DNA of 64,000 nucleotides from NCBI RefSeq assembly GCF_001642475.1, contig NW_019173963.1, forward strand, positions 124,001 to 188,000, written 5' to 3'. The stretch is from Fonsecaea monophora. Lineage: Eukaryota > Ascomycota > Eurotiomycetes > Chaetothyriales > Herpotrichiellaceae. This document shows, piece by piece, positions 10,775 through 19,970 of the stretch (the first letter of the stretch is position 1; every line of letters begins with the position of its first letter). The notes under the pieces were generated by a model that had not been told where the DNA came from, searched no databases, and saw nothing but the letters and a program-made list of their open reading frames with translations. The translations under genes and the position numbers were made by a program.

Positions 10775-12919
10775 TTACATCCTCTCCACCGGGCTCAAAC
10801 CCAGGAGAGTCATGCCATTCCATAGCACCTGTCGGGCAGCCTCGTACAGTGCCAACCGAGCCTTCTGCAGCTCAGGTTCGCTGCCAACCACTTGCAGGTG
10901 GTCATAGCTTGAGCTGAGCGCATGCGCCATCTTGAACAGATAAGTGAGGACAGTTGCTGGTTCTCGAGTCTTGAGCGTATTGAGCACCACATCTGGATAT
11001 TGTGCCAGCGAACGAGCCAGGTTGACGGCGTGGGGTTCTTTCAGCAAGGACAGGTCTGCAGAGCCCAAAGTACTGAGGTCCGCATTGGCTTTTCGCTCAA
11101 TCGAGCAAAGTCGCGCGTGCGCATACTGCAAGTACGGACCAGTATCGCCCTCGAACGCCGTCATCTGGTTGATGTTGAATTCATAACCATTCCGAACCTT
11201 GCCTGACAAGTCCTGCACCATGATAGCAGTAATGGCCAGCACATCGGCAACTGCGTCTGGGTTATCCAGCTGGGCATATTTGTCATCGTTCTTCTTCATG
11301 ACCTCCAGCATAGTGTCCTTGACCGTTTGAATGATATCATCGAGGAACTTGACCGTCCCTTTTCGGGTACTCATGCCCTTGACCATGCCGAAGGAGATAT
11401 GCTCGCATTTCTCTGCGACTTCCTTATGTCCGCTGATATCGGTGGTCTTGAACAGTTGTGCAAGATGCTCGTTCTGCTGGTCCGCGACCACGTAAATCAT
11501 CTTGTCAAAGTGGTACTTGTCATATCGCTCCAATATCGCGGCCAGGTCTCGGGTAAGGTACAGGGCTGTGCCGTCCTTTCGCACGATTATCGCCTTGTTG
11601 AGCTTCTTGGCGCCATGTTTGGCGAAATCAATCAGGATTGCGCCGTCAGAATACTCTGCGATGCCCTGTGCGAGCAGACTATCCAGGACCCGCTTGATTG
11701 TCTCGGCCTTGACCTGCGACTCACCAGAATACACATCAAATTCAATGTTCAACCGGGCGTACGTGCTCTGGTACTTCTTGATGCTCATGTCCCGGAACTT
11801 CTGCCATAGTGCCAAAGCCTCGGGGTCCCCTTCTTCCATGCTCTTGAAGTATTTTCGGGCCTTTTCGTCTTCGCTTTCTTCCACGAGAGGTGCAAGTTTT
11901 GCTTCCAGGGCCGACACGTCTTCTCCCTTGTCTTTTTTCTCCTTGATCTCCTTCTTCAACTCATTAATGGGCTCGTCCTGGGCTAGTTTTATCTTGTTTA
12001 TTTCGACGTAGACATGAAACAAGTGCGCAATCGAGTTCTTGTCTAATTCCTCCTGGCTACCGAATCGCTTGAAGCCGTTGGCCAGGAGGCCGTATTGTTT
12101 GCCCCAATCTCCTAGGTAATTCATTTTCAAGACATCCCAACCCATTCGCTGGTAAAGCTTTGCCAGAAACCCACCTATGATGGTACTCCGAAGGTGACCG
12201 GCGTGGAATTCCTTGGCGATGTTCGGGGACGAGAACTCCACGATGAGCTTCTTTTGGCCCTTTGAAGGGTCTGACGGGTCTTTCAGACCGTTGCTGACCT
12301 TACAGCCATATGCACTCTTATGAGTCAGGATTTCGTGGATTGTCATGTTGATCAGGTGTTGGGGTTTGGCGAAAAACTGGACGAACGGACCCGCCTGGGA
12401 TACGGTGACGAAGGTGTCTTCTGTCGAGGGAAAGGCCTCGACAATCTCCTTTGCCTGTTCTTGCGGCGGTTTACCCTTGACTTTCAATGCAGGAACGGCC
12501 AGAGTGAAATCTCCCTTGTCTAGAGTCGTGGTCCATTGGATCAAGGGAACAACTTCCGCTGCCGGTCGATTGACTATGGGAGCCAGCTTCTCGGCGATGT
12601 GTTGTCGGTAAAAGTCCATAGGGTTCTTGCTCTTCCCCATTTCCTCCAGCGTCAGCGAGGAGACTTTCCCACTGAGTTGTCCCGCCATTGTGGGTTCTGC
12701 CGCTGGAGTGAGCCTGTGAAACAGTTGTTGTTGTCGTTGTTGAGTCGCTAGAGCGTAGACGGTAGCAGAGATTGGTCTTTTTGTGCTCGATCGGCCAACT
12801 TGACGAGTTTGTGGAAAGCTGAAAAGTGTTCGGATATGCTGTGTCTCTCTGATTTCGATAGATGTGACTTTCGAGTAGCTGTAAAATTTTGGGTTGCGAC
12901 AGAGGCGAGAACACCACAT
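10775..12919 (-). CDS. Arginyl-tRNA synthetase, probably both cytosolic and mitochondrial
   Basis: Single exon, 714 aa from the first in-frame ATG (12919). It is a class Ia synthetase that charges tRNA-Arg. Domains in order: an N-terminal extension (1-77), the Arg_tRNA_synt_N additional domain (about 85-190), the catalytic Rossmann core with SSPNIAKEFHAGH (HIGH-type signature near residues 239-242), a KMS-type loop region with GMVKGMSTRKGTVKFLDD, and the anticodon-binding DALR domain ending in the conserved LGLSPVERM. A second in-frame ATG at 12688 begins MAGQLSGKVSSL, where a cytosolic enzyme (637 aa) would start. The 77-residue extension is rich in Arg, Ser and Thr and poor in acidic residues, like a mitochondrial presequence. 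One gene giving two forms by alternative starts is therefore likely, but inferred. Confidence 0.96.
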   Translation of the reverse strand: MWCSRLCRNPKFYSYSKVTSIEIRETQHIRTLFSFPQTRQVGRSSTKRPISATVYALATQQRQQQLFHRLTPAAEPTMAGQLSGKVSSLTLEEMGKSKNPMDFYRQHIAEKLAPIVNRPAAEVVPLIQWTTTLDKGDFTLAVPALKVKGKPPQEQAKEIVEAFPSTEDTFVTVSQAGPFVQFFAKPQHLINMTIHEILTHKSAYGCKVSNGLKDPSDPSKGQKKLIVEFSSPNIAKEFHAGHLRSTIIGGFLAKLYQRMGWDVLKMNYLGDWGKQYGLLANGFKRFGSQEELDKNSIAHLFHVYVEINKIKLAQDEPINELKKEIKEKKDKGEDVSALEAKLAPLVEESEDEKARKYFKSMEEGDPEALALWQKFRDMSIKKYQSTYARLNIEFDVYSGESQVKAETIKRVLDSLLAQGIAEYSDGAILIDFAKHGAKKLNKAIIVRKDGTALYLTRDLAAILERYDKYHFDKMIYVVADQQNEHLAQLFKTTDISGHKEVAEKCEHISFGMVKGMSTRKGTVKFLDDIIQTVKDTMLEVMKKNDDKYAQLDNPDAVADVLAITAIMVQDLSGKVRNGYEFNINQMTAFEGDTGPYLQYAHARLCSIERKANADLSTLGSADLSLLKEPHAVNLARSLAQYPDVVLNTLKTREPATVLTYLFKMAHALSSSYDHLQVVGSEPELQKARLALYEAARQVLWNGMTLLGLSPVERM

Positions 12920-13155
12920 CCTCCCTTGAGGGGGAGTCAATTATGTTTCTCCACTGCCACCGAACCGCCTCAAAATTTGAGTCACTCATTTGATATCTTG
13001 GCATCTATTTCGGCTCGGATTAAATTTCTTGCGTCATTCATCCTTCATCTCTCCACGTTCCCAACTGCGTCATAAAACTTACACATGAGGTTGTGATCAC
13101 CTACACAAACACCACGAAATGCATACTGTGCGATGATAAATGAGGTTGCTTAACC

Positions 13156-14172
13156 ATGTCTAAGACACCAGATTCCCTGCCATATACAGCGACACAGGCA
13201 GAAGATAGTCGAGAAAGAGAACGATCGAAACGATTCCGTTTCAAATCCGGAAGGGGGGATGAATATTACGGCGACGGTAACTCACGCGGTCACAAGCGGC
13301 GGAAGGATCACGATTTTTCACACAGGCACAGGAAGCGTCACAGATCGTCAGAGCCCGCCAAACACGGATCGGTTCCACAAGAACGCCCGTCGAATTATTT
13401 GTCGCCCGACCAAGCATTTCGAGAATCGCTGTTCGACGCACTCGGAGACGACGAAGGCGCGGCGTTCTGGGAGGGCGTCTATGGTCAGCCCATCCACAAC
13501 TATGCGGATACCTATCAGGATGAAGAGACTGGGGAGTTGGAACGCATGACTGACGAGGAATACGCGCAATTCGTCCGGCGAAAAATGTGGGAAAGGAGTT
13601 GGGAGGGGGTAGAAGCGGCAAAGGAGGAAAAGAGGCGAGAAAAAGAACGGGAGAAACAAAGAATACATGACGAGGAGAATAGAACAGAGAGCGAGAGGCA
13701 GTCCCGGCATGATGATCACGTCTTCAATACGCAGATCGAGGCCAGTCTCCGCCGAGGCGAGAGACGGAGGGAGCGCAAACGGTGGCACAGTCTATGGGAG
13801 GACTACTTGCGCCGGTGGGCAGACCTTCAGGATCTTGCTCAAGATCGGCCGAGGGGCGAGGGCAAAAACATTGGCGAGCAGCTCTTCCTCCGCAACAAAA
13901 TTGCGTGGCCTGTCGAGTCAGGAAGGCGTAAAGACGTGGGTCGGGAAGAAATTGAACGGTTCATCAGAAAGGGCACTGCTGCCCATGAGGTCTCGGAGGG
14001 GACTGATCCATTCTCGAGCGCCATCAAGACGGAGCGGGTTCGCTGGCACCCTGACAAGATTCAGCAACGTTATGGATTCATGGAAATCGATGACGAGATC
14101 GTGAAAGCAGTCACTGCAGTCTTTCAGGTGCTCGACGCCATATGGAACGAAATTCGAGATCAGACAGGGTGA
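13156..14172 (+). CDS. NFKBIL1-like protein with C-terminal J-type segment
   Basis: Single exon, 338 aa. The N-terminal third is very basic (SRERERSKRFRFKSGR, then a run of HKRRK, HRHRKRHR), resembling nuclear-localised RS/RE-type proteins. The middle (about 140-230) is a charged, probably coiled-coil stretch rich in REKEREKQR. The C-terminal part carries the conserved block RVRWHPDKIQQRYG (about residues 294-307) followed by VKAVTAVFQVLDAIWNEIR. This is the fungal NF-kappa-B inhibitor-like protein 1 pattern, where HPDK recalls the HPD of J domains. The human relative has been linked to mRNA splicing; the fungal role is not established. The start follows TTAACC and is the first ATG in frame. 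It lies head to head with the ArgRS gene, with a 236-bp shared promoter. Confidence 0.8.
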   Translation: MSKTPDSLPYTATQAEDSRERERSKRFRFKSGRGDEYYGDGNSRGHKRRKDHDFSHRHRKRHRSSEPAKHGSVPQERPSNYLSPDQAFRESLFDALGDDEGAAFWEGVYGQPIHNYADTYQDEETGELERMTDEEYAQFVRRKMWERSWEGVEAAKEEKRREKEREKQRIHDEENRTESERQSRHDDHVFNTQIEASLRRGERRRERKRWHSLWEDYLRRWADLQDLAQDRPRGEGKNIGEQLFLRNKIAWPVESGRRKDVGREEIERFIRKGTAAHEVSEGTDPFSSAIKTERVRWHPDKIQQRYGFMEIDDEIVKAVTAVFQVLDAIWNEIRDQTG

Positions 14173-14279
14173 AGAAAAGTTTTCAAGAAGTTGGAGTGAA
14201 ACACTGGTTCAAGCTTCTGTCCTCCCATCTATCTATCATCTATCATACCGGACTTGCGCCTCTATTTGCGTTGCAGAGT

Positions 14280-15008
14280 CTAATTGTTTATAGGTTGATC
14301 ACCGCCTGTCCACTCTCGAATGATATCGTCGGGGACATCTCTCAACAAGACATGGACATGTTCCATTCCCGGCACGGATTGCAGCTCGGTCCAATTCTTG
14401 AACCATATGACCTTTTCCTGCTCACCGGGCAGTTCTTTGACTCGGTCCACAAAGGTAGACTGAATGAAATCCTCGACCTGCTGTCTGGATTTCGGGGTCA
14501 TGTCGCCTCTAGTTGGCTCTGATTCTAACCGGGTCTTGAGCCACACAATAATGTGCCTAATACCAGGCGCCAATCCATACGGCCAGTCGTTAAGCAGAAT
14601 CTTATAATCTGCCTGGTCTGCAAATGGGATAGGGTTGTTGACAGCAAACCTTGGACCCGTTTCCGGCGTCGACGAAGGTAACGGAGTCCATTTCAGTCGT
14701 TCCCTCATGACAAAGTTAGGGACCGTGCCATACGTAGCCTTTGTCTGGCTTGACCACTTGATGTAGCGTTTCAAGTCGGATGGCCACCTTTTCAGGACGC
14801 TGAGGTTGTGCTCAGCTGTCGAAATCAGTCAGAAACATTCCAGGGATGTCGATCAAATAGACCCATGTGCGGTGGAGCACACACCAATGATCTGTTTCAA
14901 CTCTTCCCATGTATGTGGATGGAATTGGTCATCCGTCATGGCCAGGACAGACCGATCCACAGCCGTCAGAGGAAACGGGGACGGGGTATTGTCGGGCTCT
15001 GAAGCCAT
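14280..15008 (-). CDS. DUF3605 protein (N-acetylglucosamine-induced protein 1 type)
   Basis: Two exons, 15008-14885 and 14815-14280, give 219 aa. The intron is 69 nt with G|GTGTGT donor and CGACAG acceptor, and joining restores ELKQIIAEHNLSVLKRWPSDLKRY. The protein reads LTAVDRSVLAMTDDQFHPHTW near its start, then KWSSQTKATYGTVPNFVMRERL, then NDWPYGLAPGIRHIIVWLKT and a C-terminal WFKNWTELQSVPGMEHVHVLL. This is the conserved DUF3605 pattern, found across fungi and annotated as N-acetylglucosamine-induced protein 1. No catalytic chemistry is known to me for the family. The first true ATG in frame is at 15008; the upstream frame opens only with a TTG. No signal peptide or membrane segment is visible. 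Confidence 0.85.
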
Positions 15009-15793
15009 GGCACTTGCTTGCGTTTGGGCTTGTTCGTCTGCAAGGGGCAAAGGTTTGCTGGGCGGGCGATGGGGGGTTCCGTTGAGGGTAGTCTCTCACC
15101 GGGATCAGTTGACCAAAGATGGAGTGTATCGGGTGTTTGTGCGCCCAGATGGAGCTACGAAGAGACCCGAAGACGACGTTCGCTATTCTTCCGCTGCTCG
15201 GCGAGGTGGACTGCCGCAATTCAGGAAAGTGTAAAGTGCGAAGCCGAACGGGGTAAATAGCCCAGTCTGACAGAGGTGTCTTTTTATCGTGGCCACATCC
15301 GATGTATGTTAAATGGAGAGGAGCATTGGAAGAAGGGCGTGGGTGCCGAGAAGGCATGGAACACATGTGCGGGAACCGTGGCGTGCGTGGCCTTCCCGGT
15401 TTCTTGTCAGACATGCGGAATTAATATTATCCATCAATTCTGTCTACTATCGGAAACACCCCGCACTTTGTCACCATATGTAGGCAAAAGGCACCAGGGC
15501 GCGGCAGCAAGTTAGCGAAGCCCCGGGACAACTTCGCAGGCGTGCGCAGGCCACATTGTCTGCTACGCCAAACTGCCCCACGTCCTTCGCTATTCACCGC
15601 AGCGGCCTCCCGAAAAACAATTCCCAAGTCCACAAGTCCAGAACTTCCCCAATTCCGATAGTTATATTTTTGACCCCGACCACAAAATATTCTCCTGACA
15701 CGGTTCAAAAGTTCCCTTTGTTCGCGGTGTTTTTTCACCTGTTTCTGCTCAAGGGCCATAGCAAGAATTGGGATTGTCGCGTATCTTGAAGCC
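15009..15793. other. Divergent promoter region, DUF3605 gene / CBR1
   Basis: About 0.8 kb between divergent starts. No coding or RNA feature is seen. Confidence 0.5.
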
Positions 15794-16854
15794 ATGGGGT
15801 AGGTGCTTCGCAGTATCTTCTGTCGAATTCTTCCGACGCTCACCTCACTTCCCAGAAACGCAGCCTTTTCGCAGGCCAACATCAATGGGGTGTATATTCC
15901 CTCGGTGCTGCTGATCGTCGGGGTCGCCATCGTCAAGAGAGACTATGTCCCTTATGCAGTCGCCATCGCTGCCATCATTGGAGGCTACAAGATCTTCACG
16001 GGCCTGACTCGTAAGTCATGTTGCGCTTACCACCCCTCCCAGACAAGATTCCCGACTGACATTTCTGAACCACAGCGTCATCAAGAAAGGTCCTGAAGCC
16101 CGACGTCTTCCAAGAATTCCCGTTGACCAAAATCACCAAAACCTCGCATAATGTGGCCATCTACCGATTTGACCTTCCCCAACCCACGGACATCCTCGGT
16201 CTCCCCATTGGCCAGCACATGTCGTTGGCAGCAACACCCAAGGGGGCGGATAAAGAGGTGGTGCGGTCATATACCCCCATTTCTTCCGACGAAGACAAAG
16301 GGTTCTTTGAGCTCATGATCAAGGCGTACCCTCAGGGCAACATCAGTGCTCATATGACGACCTTGAAGGTTGGGGATACCATGAAGGTCCGCGGTCCCAA
16401 AGGAGCCATGGTCTACACCCCGAACATGTGCAGACGTATTGGCATGATTGCTGGTGGAACTGGAATCACACCCATGCTGCAAATCATCCGCGCCATCAAC
16501 CGCGGTCGGCCTCGCAACGGAGGGAATGACACCACCAAGGTTGATCTGATTTTTGCCAATGTCAACCCCGAAGATATCCTGTTGAAAGAACAGCTTGATG
16601 CCTTGGACAAGGAAGACCCTGATTTCACCGTCTACTATGTCTTGAACAATCCCCCTGAGAAATGGAATGGCGGTGTAGGCTTTGTGACGGCGGACATGAT
16701 CAAGGAAAAACTCCCGGCTCCAGGACCTGACATGAAGATCTTGATTTGTGGTCCTCCGCCCATGGTGAGCGCACTGAAGAAAGCCACGGAAAGCCTCGGG
16801 TATCAAAAGGCTCGACCCGTCAGTAAACTGGAAGACCAGGTGTTTTGCTTCTAG
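15794..16854 (+). CDS. CBR1: NADH-cytochrome b5 reductase 1
   Basis: Three exons: a 5-nt exon (15794-15798, ATGGG), 15856-16010 and 16076-16854, giving 312 aa, the usual length. Introns are 57 nt (GTAGGT...CCCAG) and 65 nt (GTAAGT...CACAG). The frame of exon 2 has no ATG of its own near its 5' end, only a GTG at 15803, and splicing to ATGGG yields the expected N-terminus MGNAAFSQANINGVYIP. A membrane anchor (about residues 13-45) is followed by the ferredoxin-reductase fold: FAD motif RSYTPISS, then GKxxxH-type loop, NADH motif GGTGITPMLQ, CGPPPM and C-terminal VFCF. The enzyme passes electrons from NADH to cytochrome b5 for sterol and fatty-acid desaturation, and to Dph3 in diphthamide synthesis, at the ER or outer mitochondrial membrane. 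Confidence 0.95.
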
Positions 16855-18224
16855 AGAAGATCAGCGTGGTGGAGTCTTTAGACGGGTTTTGGGTCGATTT
16901 ATGGATCTTGCAAGACTGCGCGTCCACGGTGTCCTCGCATCTTGGAGTTTGTCTGCCAACAAAACATGGAGGCATAGGTCGAAGCTGGCTATGTGTTGAG
17001 TTGTCACTGTCCAGCGCTGTCGGCATAGGAGCTTGTGGTTAGATTAACTGGTCAAAACTCTCGAGTGCAAAACTACATGAAGATCAGTCTAGAGTACAGC
17101 GGCAGTGACTCCGATGTTCAATGTAACTTGTAGAGTGTTGTGGCTTCGGTGGCTGTGCAGATCGTCGTCGACGCCCATTGATCCTCCAACATTCCATCAT
17201 CTCAGCCTATGACGTCAATCTTGTATTTCCCTGTCACCACCATTTGATGCCTTGTTGTCACTAACTACAAAACAAGGAAATCTTGTGCCTTTGTACCGAC
17301 TACACCTGTGCCAACCGACGGTGGTCGCCGGTCCTGGCGCTTGAGCTCTCAGATTCGATCGACACCTCAGGAGCTCTACTCGAACAAGCCTAGCTATGTA
17401 GCTAAGGGAGCCACGTAACAACGAACGTGGCGCAAGCTTTGGGCGATACAGGGAGGCAGCCGGACCCTGAATCTAATCAGTCAGTCAGTCAATCAATCAA
17501 TCAATCAGCCCGTCAATCGAGCAAGCAAGGTGTGCTTCCACTGTCCAAATCGATCGCGGGACATGCTTTTAGCTAGGTACCCAACACCACATGCTGCCCC
17601 CGAATCCGTCGATTGCTGGCGGGCACAGGATCCGCTAAATTCGTTCAGAGGATAGTGTTCGCGATCGGCCTAGGTATGCAAGGTATGTGATGATTAGGTG
17701 GGATGGATGTGCCTCCTTAATCTGTGATGGGATCGATCATATATTGTCCATGTCTTGATTCTCTTTCCCCTTCCGCCTCTCGAATCTGCTGAATACATAT
17801 ATACCCTGAATACGTCCGCCACTTAGCCAGTCATCTATTGAGCAGTTGTCGTCAACCCTGTGCCTTTATCCCAATTTGAGCGTTGTTGTTTTTGACATTG
17901 CTGTTGAGTTATATGCACAGACGATACCCCTTTGTTGGAGCAAGATTTCGGCATAACCACACCTGACTAAGGCACAACGCACACACACCATCTTCCCACG
18001 AAGGTGGAATCATTGCCGTTGGAAATCACGACGAAAGCAACAAGCCAGGCTCTACGGAGGAATATTAATAGACAGGCATATCAGCAGAGATATCTTGCTC
18101 GGTGGTTCGCAGGAGTTTGTGCTGCGGAAAAGAACGTCACTCCCCTTTTCCATCTCAGCCTCGTCCACCACACACTCACATACGGCATACATATAGAGAG
18201 GTTCTCTATTTTGAAAAGGACGAG
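16855..18224. other. Intergenic region with simple repeat
   Basis: About 1.4 kb with a tetranucleotide repeat near 17475-17508 and a TATATA-like stretch near 17796. It includes the promoter of the Asl1-like gene. I see no coding sequence. Confidence 0.5.
17475..17508. repeat. (AGTC/AATC)n microsatellite
   Basis: Three copies of AGTC followed by four of AATC in tandem, with one AATC before. Simple-sequence repeat in intergenic DNA. Confidence 0.85.
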
Positions 18225-19331
18225 ATGAAACCGTCAAATCCATATCAAACAGCGATGACGATGTTAACTCTTCTCCTATCTCTTGTCCCTCTCTTACATG
18301 GAGCAACGACCAACTCGACCTCCCCCAAACGCGGCCTCTGCTACATCGCGACCGACAATTCCGCCTCGGACTCGAACATCTTCACCAGACCCAACTCACC
18401 GATGACGTGGTACTACAACTACAGCCCTTGGCCTGGACCCTCGGGGTCGCTGACTCAATGGGACACGGAATTCGTGCCCATGGTGCACTCAGCCAAGGAC
18501 GCCGCGGCGTCGGTCGACACCATCAAATCCATTCTGAACGGCAGCGCGGGGATCCCCATTGCGGGAGGCGGAAGGAACAACGGCGGCGGCGGTGGTGGTA
18601 TGAATAGGATCTCACACGTCCTGACCTTCAACGAACCGGACGGCGACACCTCATCAGGGGGGAGTGATTCGTCCCCCGAGCACGCCGCCAAAGTATACGT
18701 CGACACGGTCCTGCCTCTGCGTGCCGCGCCGTACAACCTCCAGATCTCGCTGCCAGCGACGACAGGGTCGGGGAACGGCCTCGACTGGCTCCGGTCATTC
18801 AACACGTCGTGCTTCAAGCTCCGGCCCGCAGGTGGTTGCCCATTCGACTTCGTCGCCGCGCACTGGTACGGCGACTTTGCGGGCATGGCTTCGTGGCTGG
18901 GCACCCTGCACGACCTGTACCCGGCCAAACCCATCTGGATGACTGAGTTCGCCATCCCCTCGGCGGACGAGACCGCCACGACGTCATTCTTCAACGAGTC
19001 CCTCCCGTACCTGGACGGGCTGGCCTACGTGGCGAGATACGCCTGGTTCGGCGCGTTCCGCAGCAGCGGCGACGACGCCAACGAGTGGACCGGTGAGGAG
19101 GTGAGCCTCTTCGACGACGACGGCAGGTTGACCCTCCTCGGCGCCGAGTACCTGGGTGGCGAGAAGGACGGCTTCCGCGAGGGCGAGAGTGCAAGTTCTA
19201 GTAGCGGTAGCAGTAACAGTGCCGCTGCTGTTACACCCCTTGTGTGGTTTTCCCCCGCCAACTCGCCGTGGATTATTCTATGTCTGTTGTTGACCTGGTC
19301 AGTGGCCACAACTTTCAGTGGGCTGCTCTGA
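18225..19331 (+). CDS. Asl1-like secreted glycosyl hydrolase (GH128 type), GPI-anchored
   Basis: Single exon, 368 aa from the ATG at 18225. The frame is open further upstream, but only from a GTG. A signal peptide covers about residues 1-28 (TAMTMLTLLLSLVPLLHGA). The mature part begins KRGLCYIATDN, typical of the glycosyl hydrolase catalytic core family that includes S. pombe Asl1 (alkali-sensitive linkage protein). Family catalytic glutamates are visible: E137 in FNEPD (acid/base) and E241 in MTEFA (nucleophile). A Gly-rich loop (GGGRNNGGGGGG) sits just before the first one. The C-terminus has a Ser/Asn-rich stretch, then a hydrophobic tail (WIILCLLLTWSVATTFSGLL), the pattern of a GPI-attachment signal. 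The likely role is beta-1,3-glucan cleavage or remodelling at the cell wall; the substrate is inferred from the family. Confidence 0.88.
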   Translation: MKPSNPYQTAMTMLTLLLSLVPLLHGATTNSTSPKRGLCYIATDNSASDSNIFTRPNSPMTWYYNYSPWPGPSGSLTQWDTEFVPMVHSAKDAAASVDTIKSILNGSAGIPIAGGGRNNGGGGGGMNRISHVLTFNEPDGDTSSGGSDSSPEHAAKVYVDTVLPLRAAPYNLQISLPATTGSGNGLDWLRSFNTSCFKLRPAGGCPFDFVAAHWYGDFAGMASWLGTLHDLYPAKPIWMTEFAIPSADETATTSFFNESLPYLDGLAYVARYAWFGAFRSSGDDANEWTGEEVSLFDDDGRLTLLGAEYLGGEKDGFREGESASSSSGSSNSAAAVTPLVWFSPANSPWIILCLLLTWSVATTFSGLL

Positions 19332-19970
19332 GGGTGTATAAAGAGGATGTATATGATGTTGACATGACGAAGATGTATGTGATATGAAGTATAACGATAT
19401 ATCTGATAAATTTAGCAAGCGCTATGGCTGTGCATCGCAGAATCTTTCCCACCCCAACTCGCCCATTATCCTGTACGTTTTGTCTCCTTCCTCGATTTCT
19501 TTGTAGGACTTGTACCTACATACCTACCTACCTGCCTCGATAAATACCTTCCGGTCTATCGATCTATTCACGACAAACGACGGAGAAGGGAAAAGGGCAA
19601 GGGTGTATTCTTTCCTAGAAACGCTCCTTCCCACTACGGTTTGACGTTTGTGGAGTTACAAGTTAATTTGCTGTGGTTTGATTGACGATGCTCATCCTGA
19701 CTCAAATGGGACTGGGTCTAGTTAACGCAAAGAGCTTGGACTCACACCCACGATGGACAAAAACATGTTGATCAGTATATGCAAGTTGTAGTATTAATAT
19801 AGTATGTCTATCTAATATCATCATGGGCAGTTCATAGCCAATATCGATTCGTGTCGTGTCCAAAAATTGACCAACGCTATGCTTTTTAGAGACCAGAAAA
19901 GGTTCCATACCACCAACAATATACCAACAAGACGCCATACTCAAAAGACCAACTATAGCACCCTCGCCTT
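19332..19970. other. Intergenic, convergent 3' ends
   Basis: About 0.6 kb between the Asl1-like (+) and TRP-like (-) genes. It has a short TACC/CTAC repeat at about 19512-19536 and nothing else recognisable. Confidence 0.5.

Noticed and set aside
12920..12940. Seven-codon upstream extension of ArgRS
   Set aside because: It starts with TTG; the first ATG is at 12919.
15803..15855. In-frame extension of CBR1 from position 15803
   Set aside because: It opens with GTG rather than ATG, and the segment has clean GT-AG intron borders.
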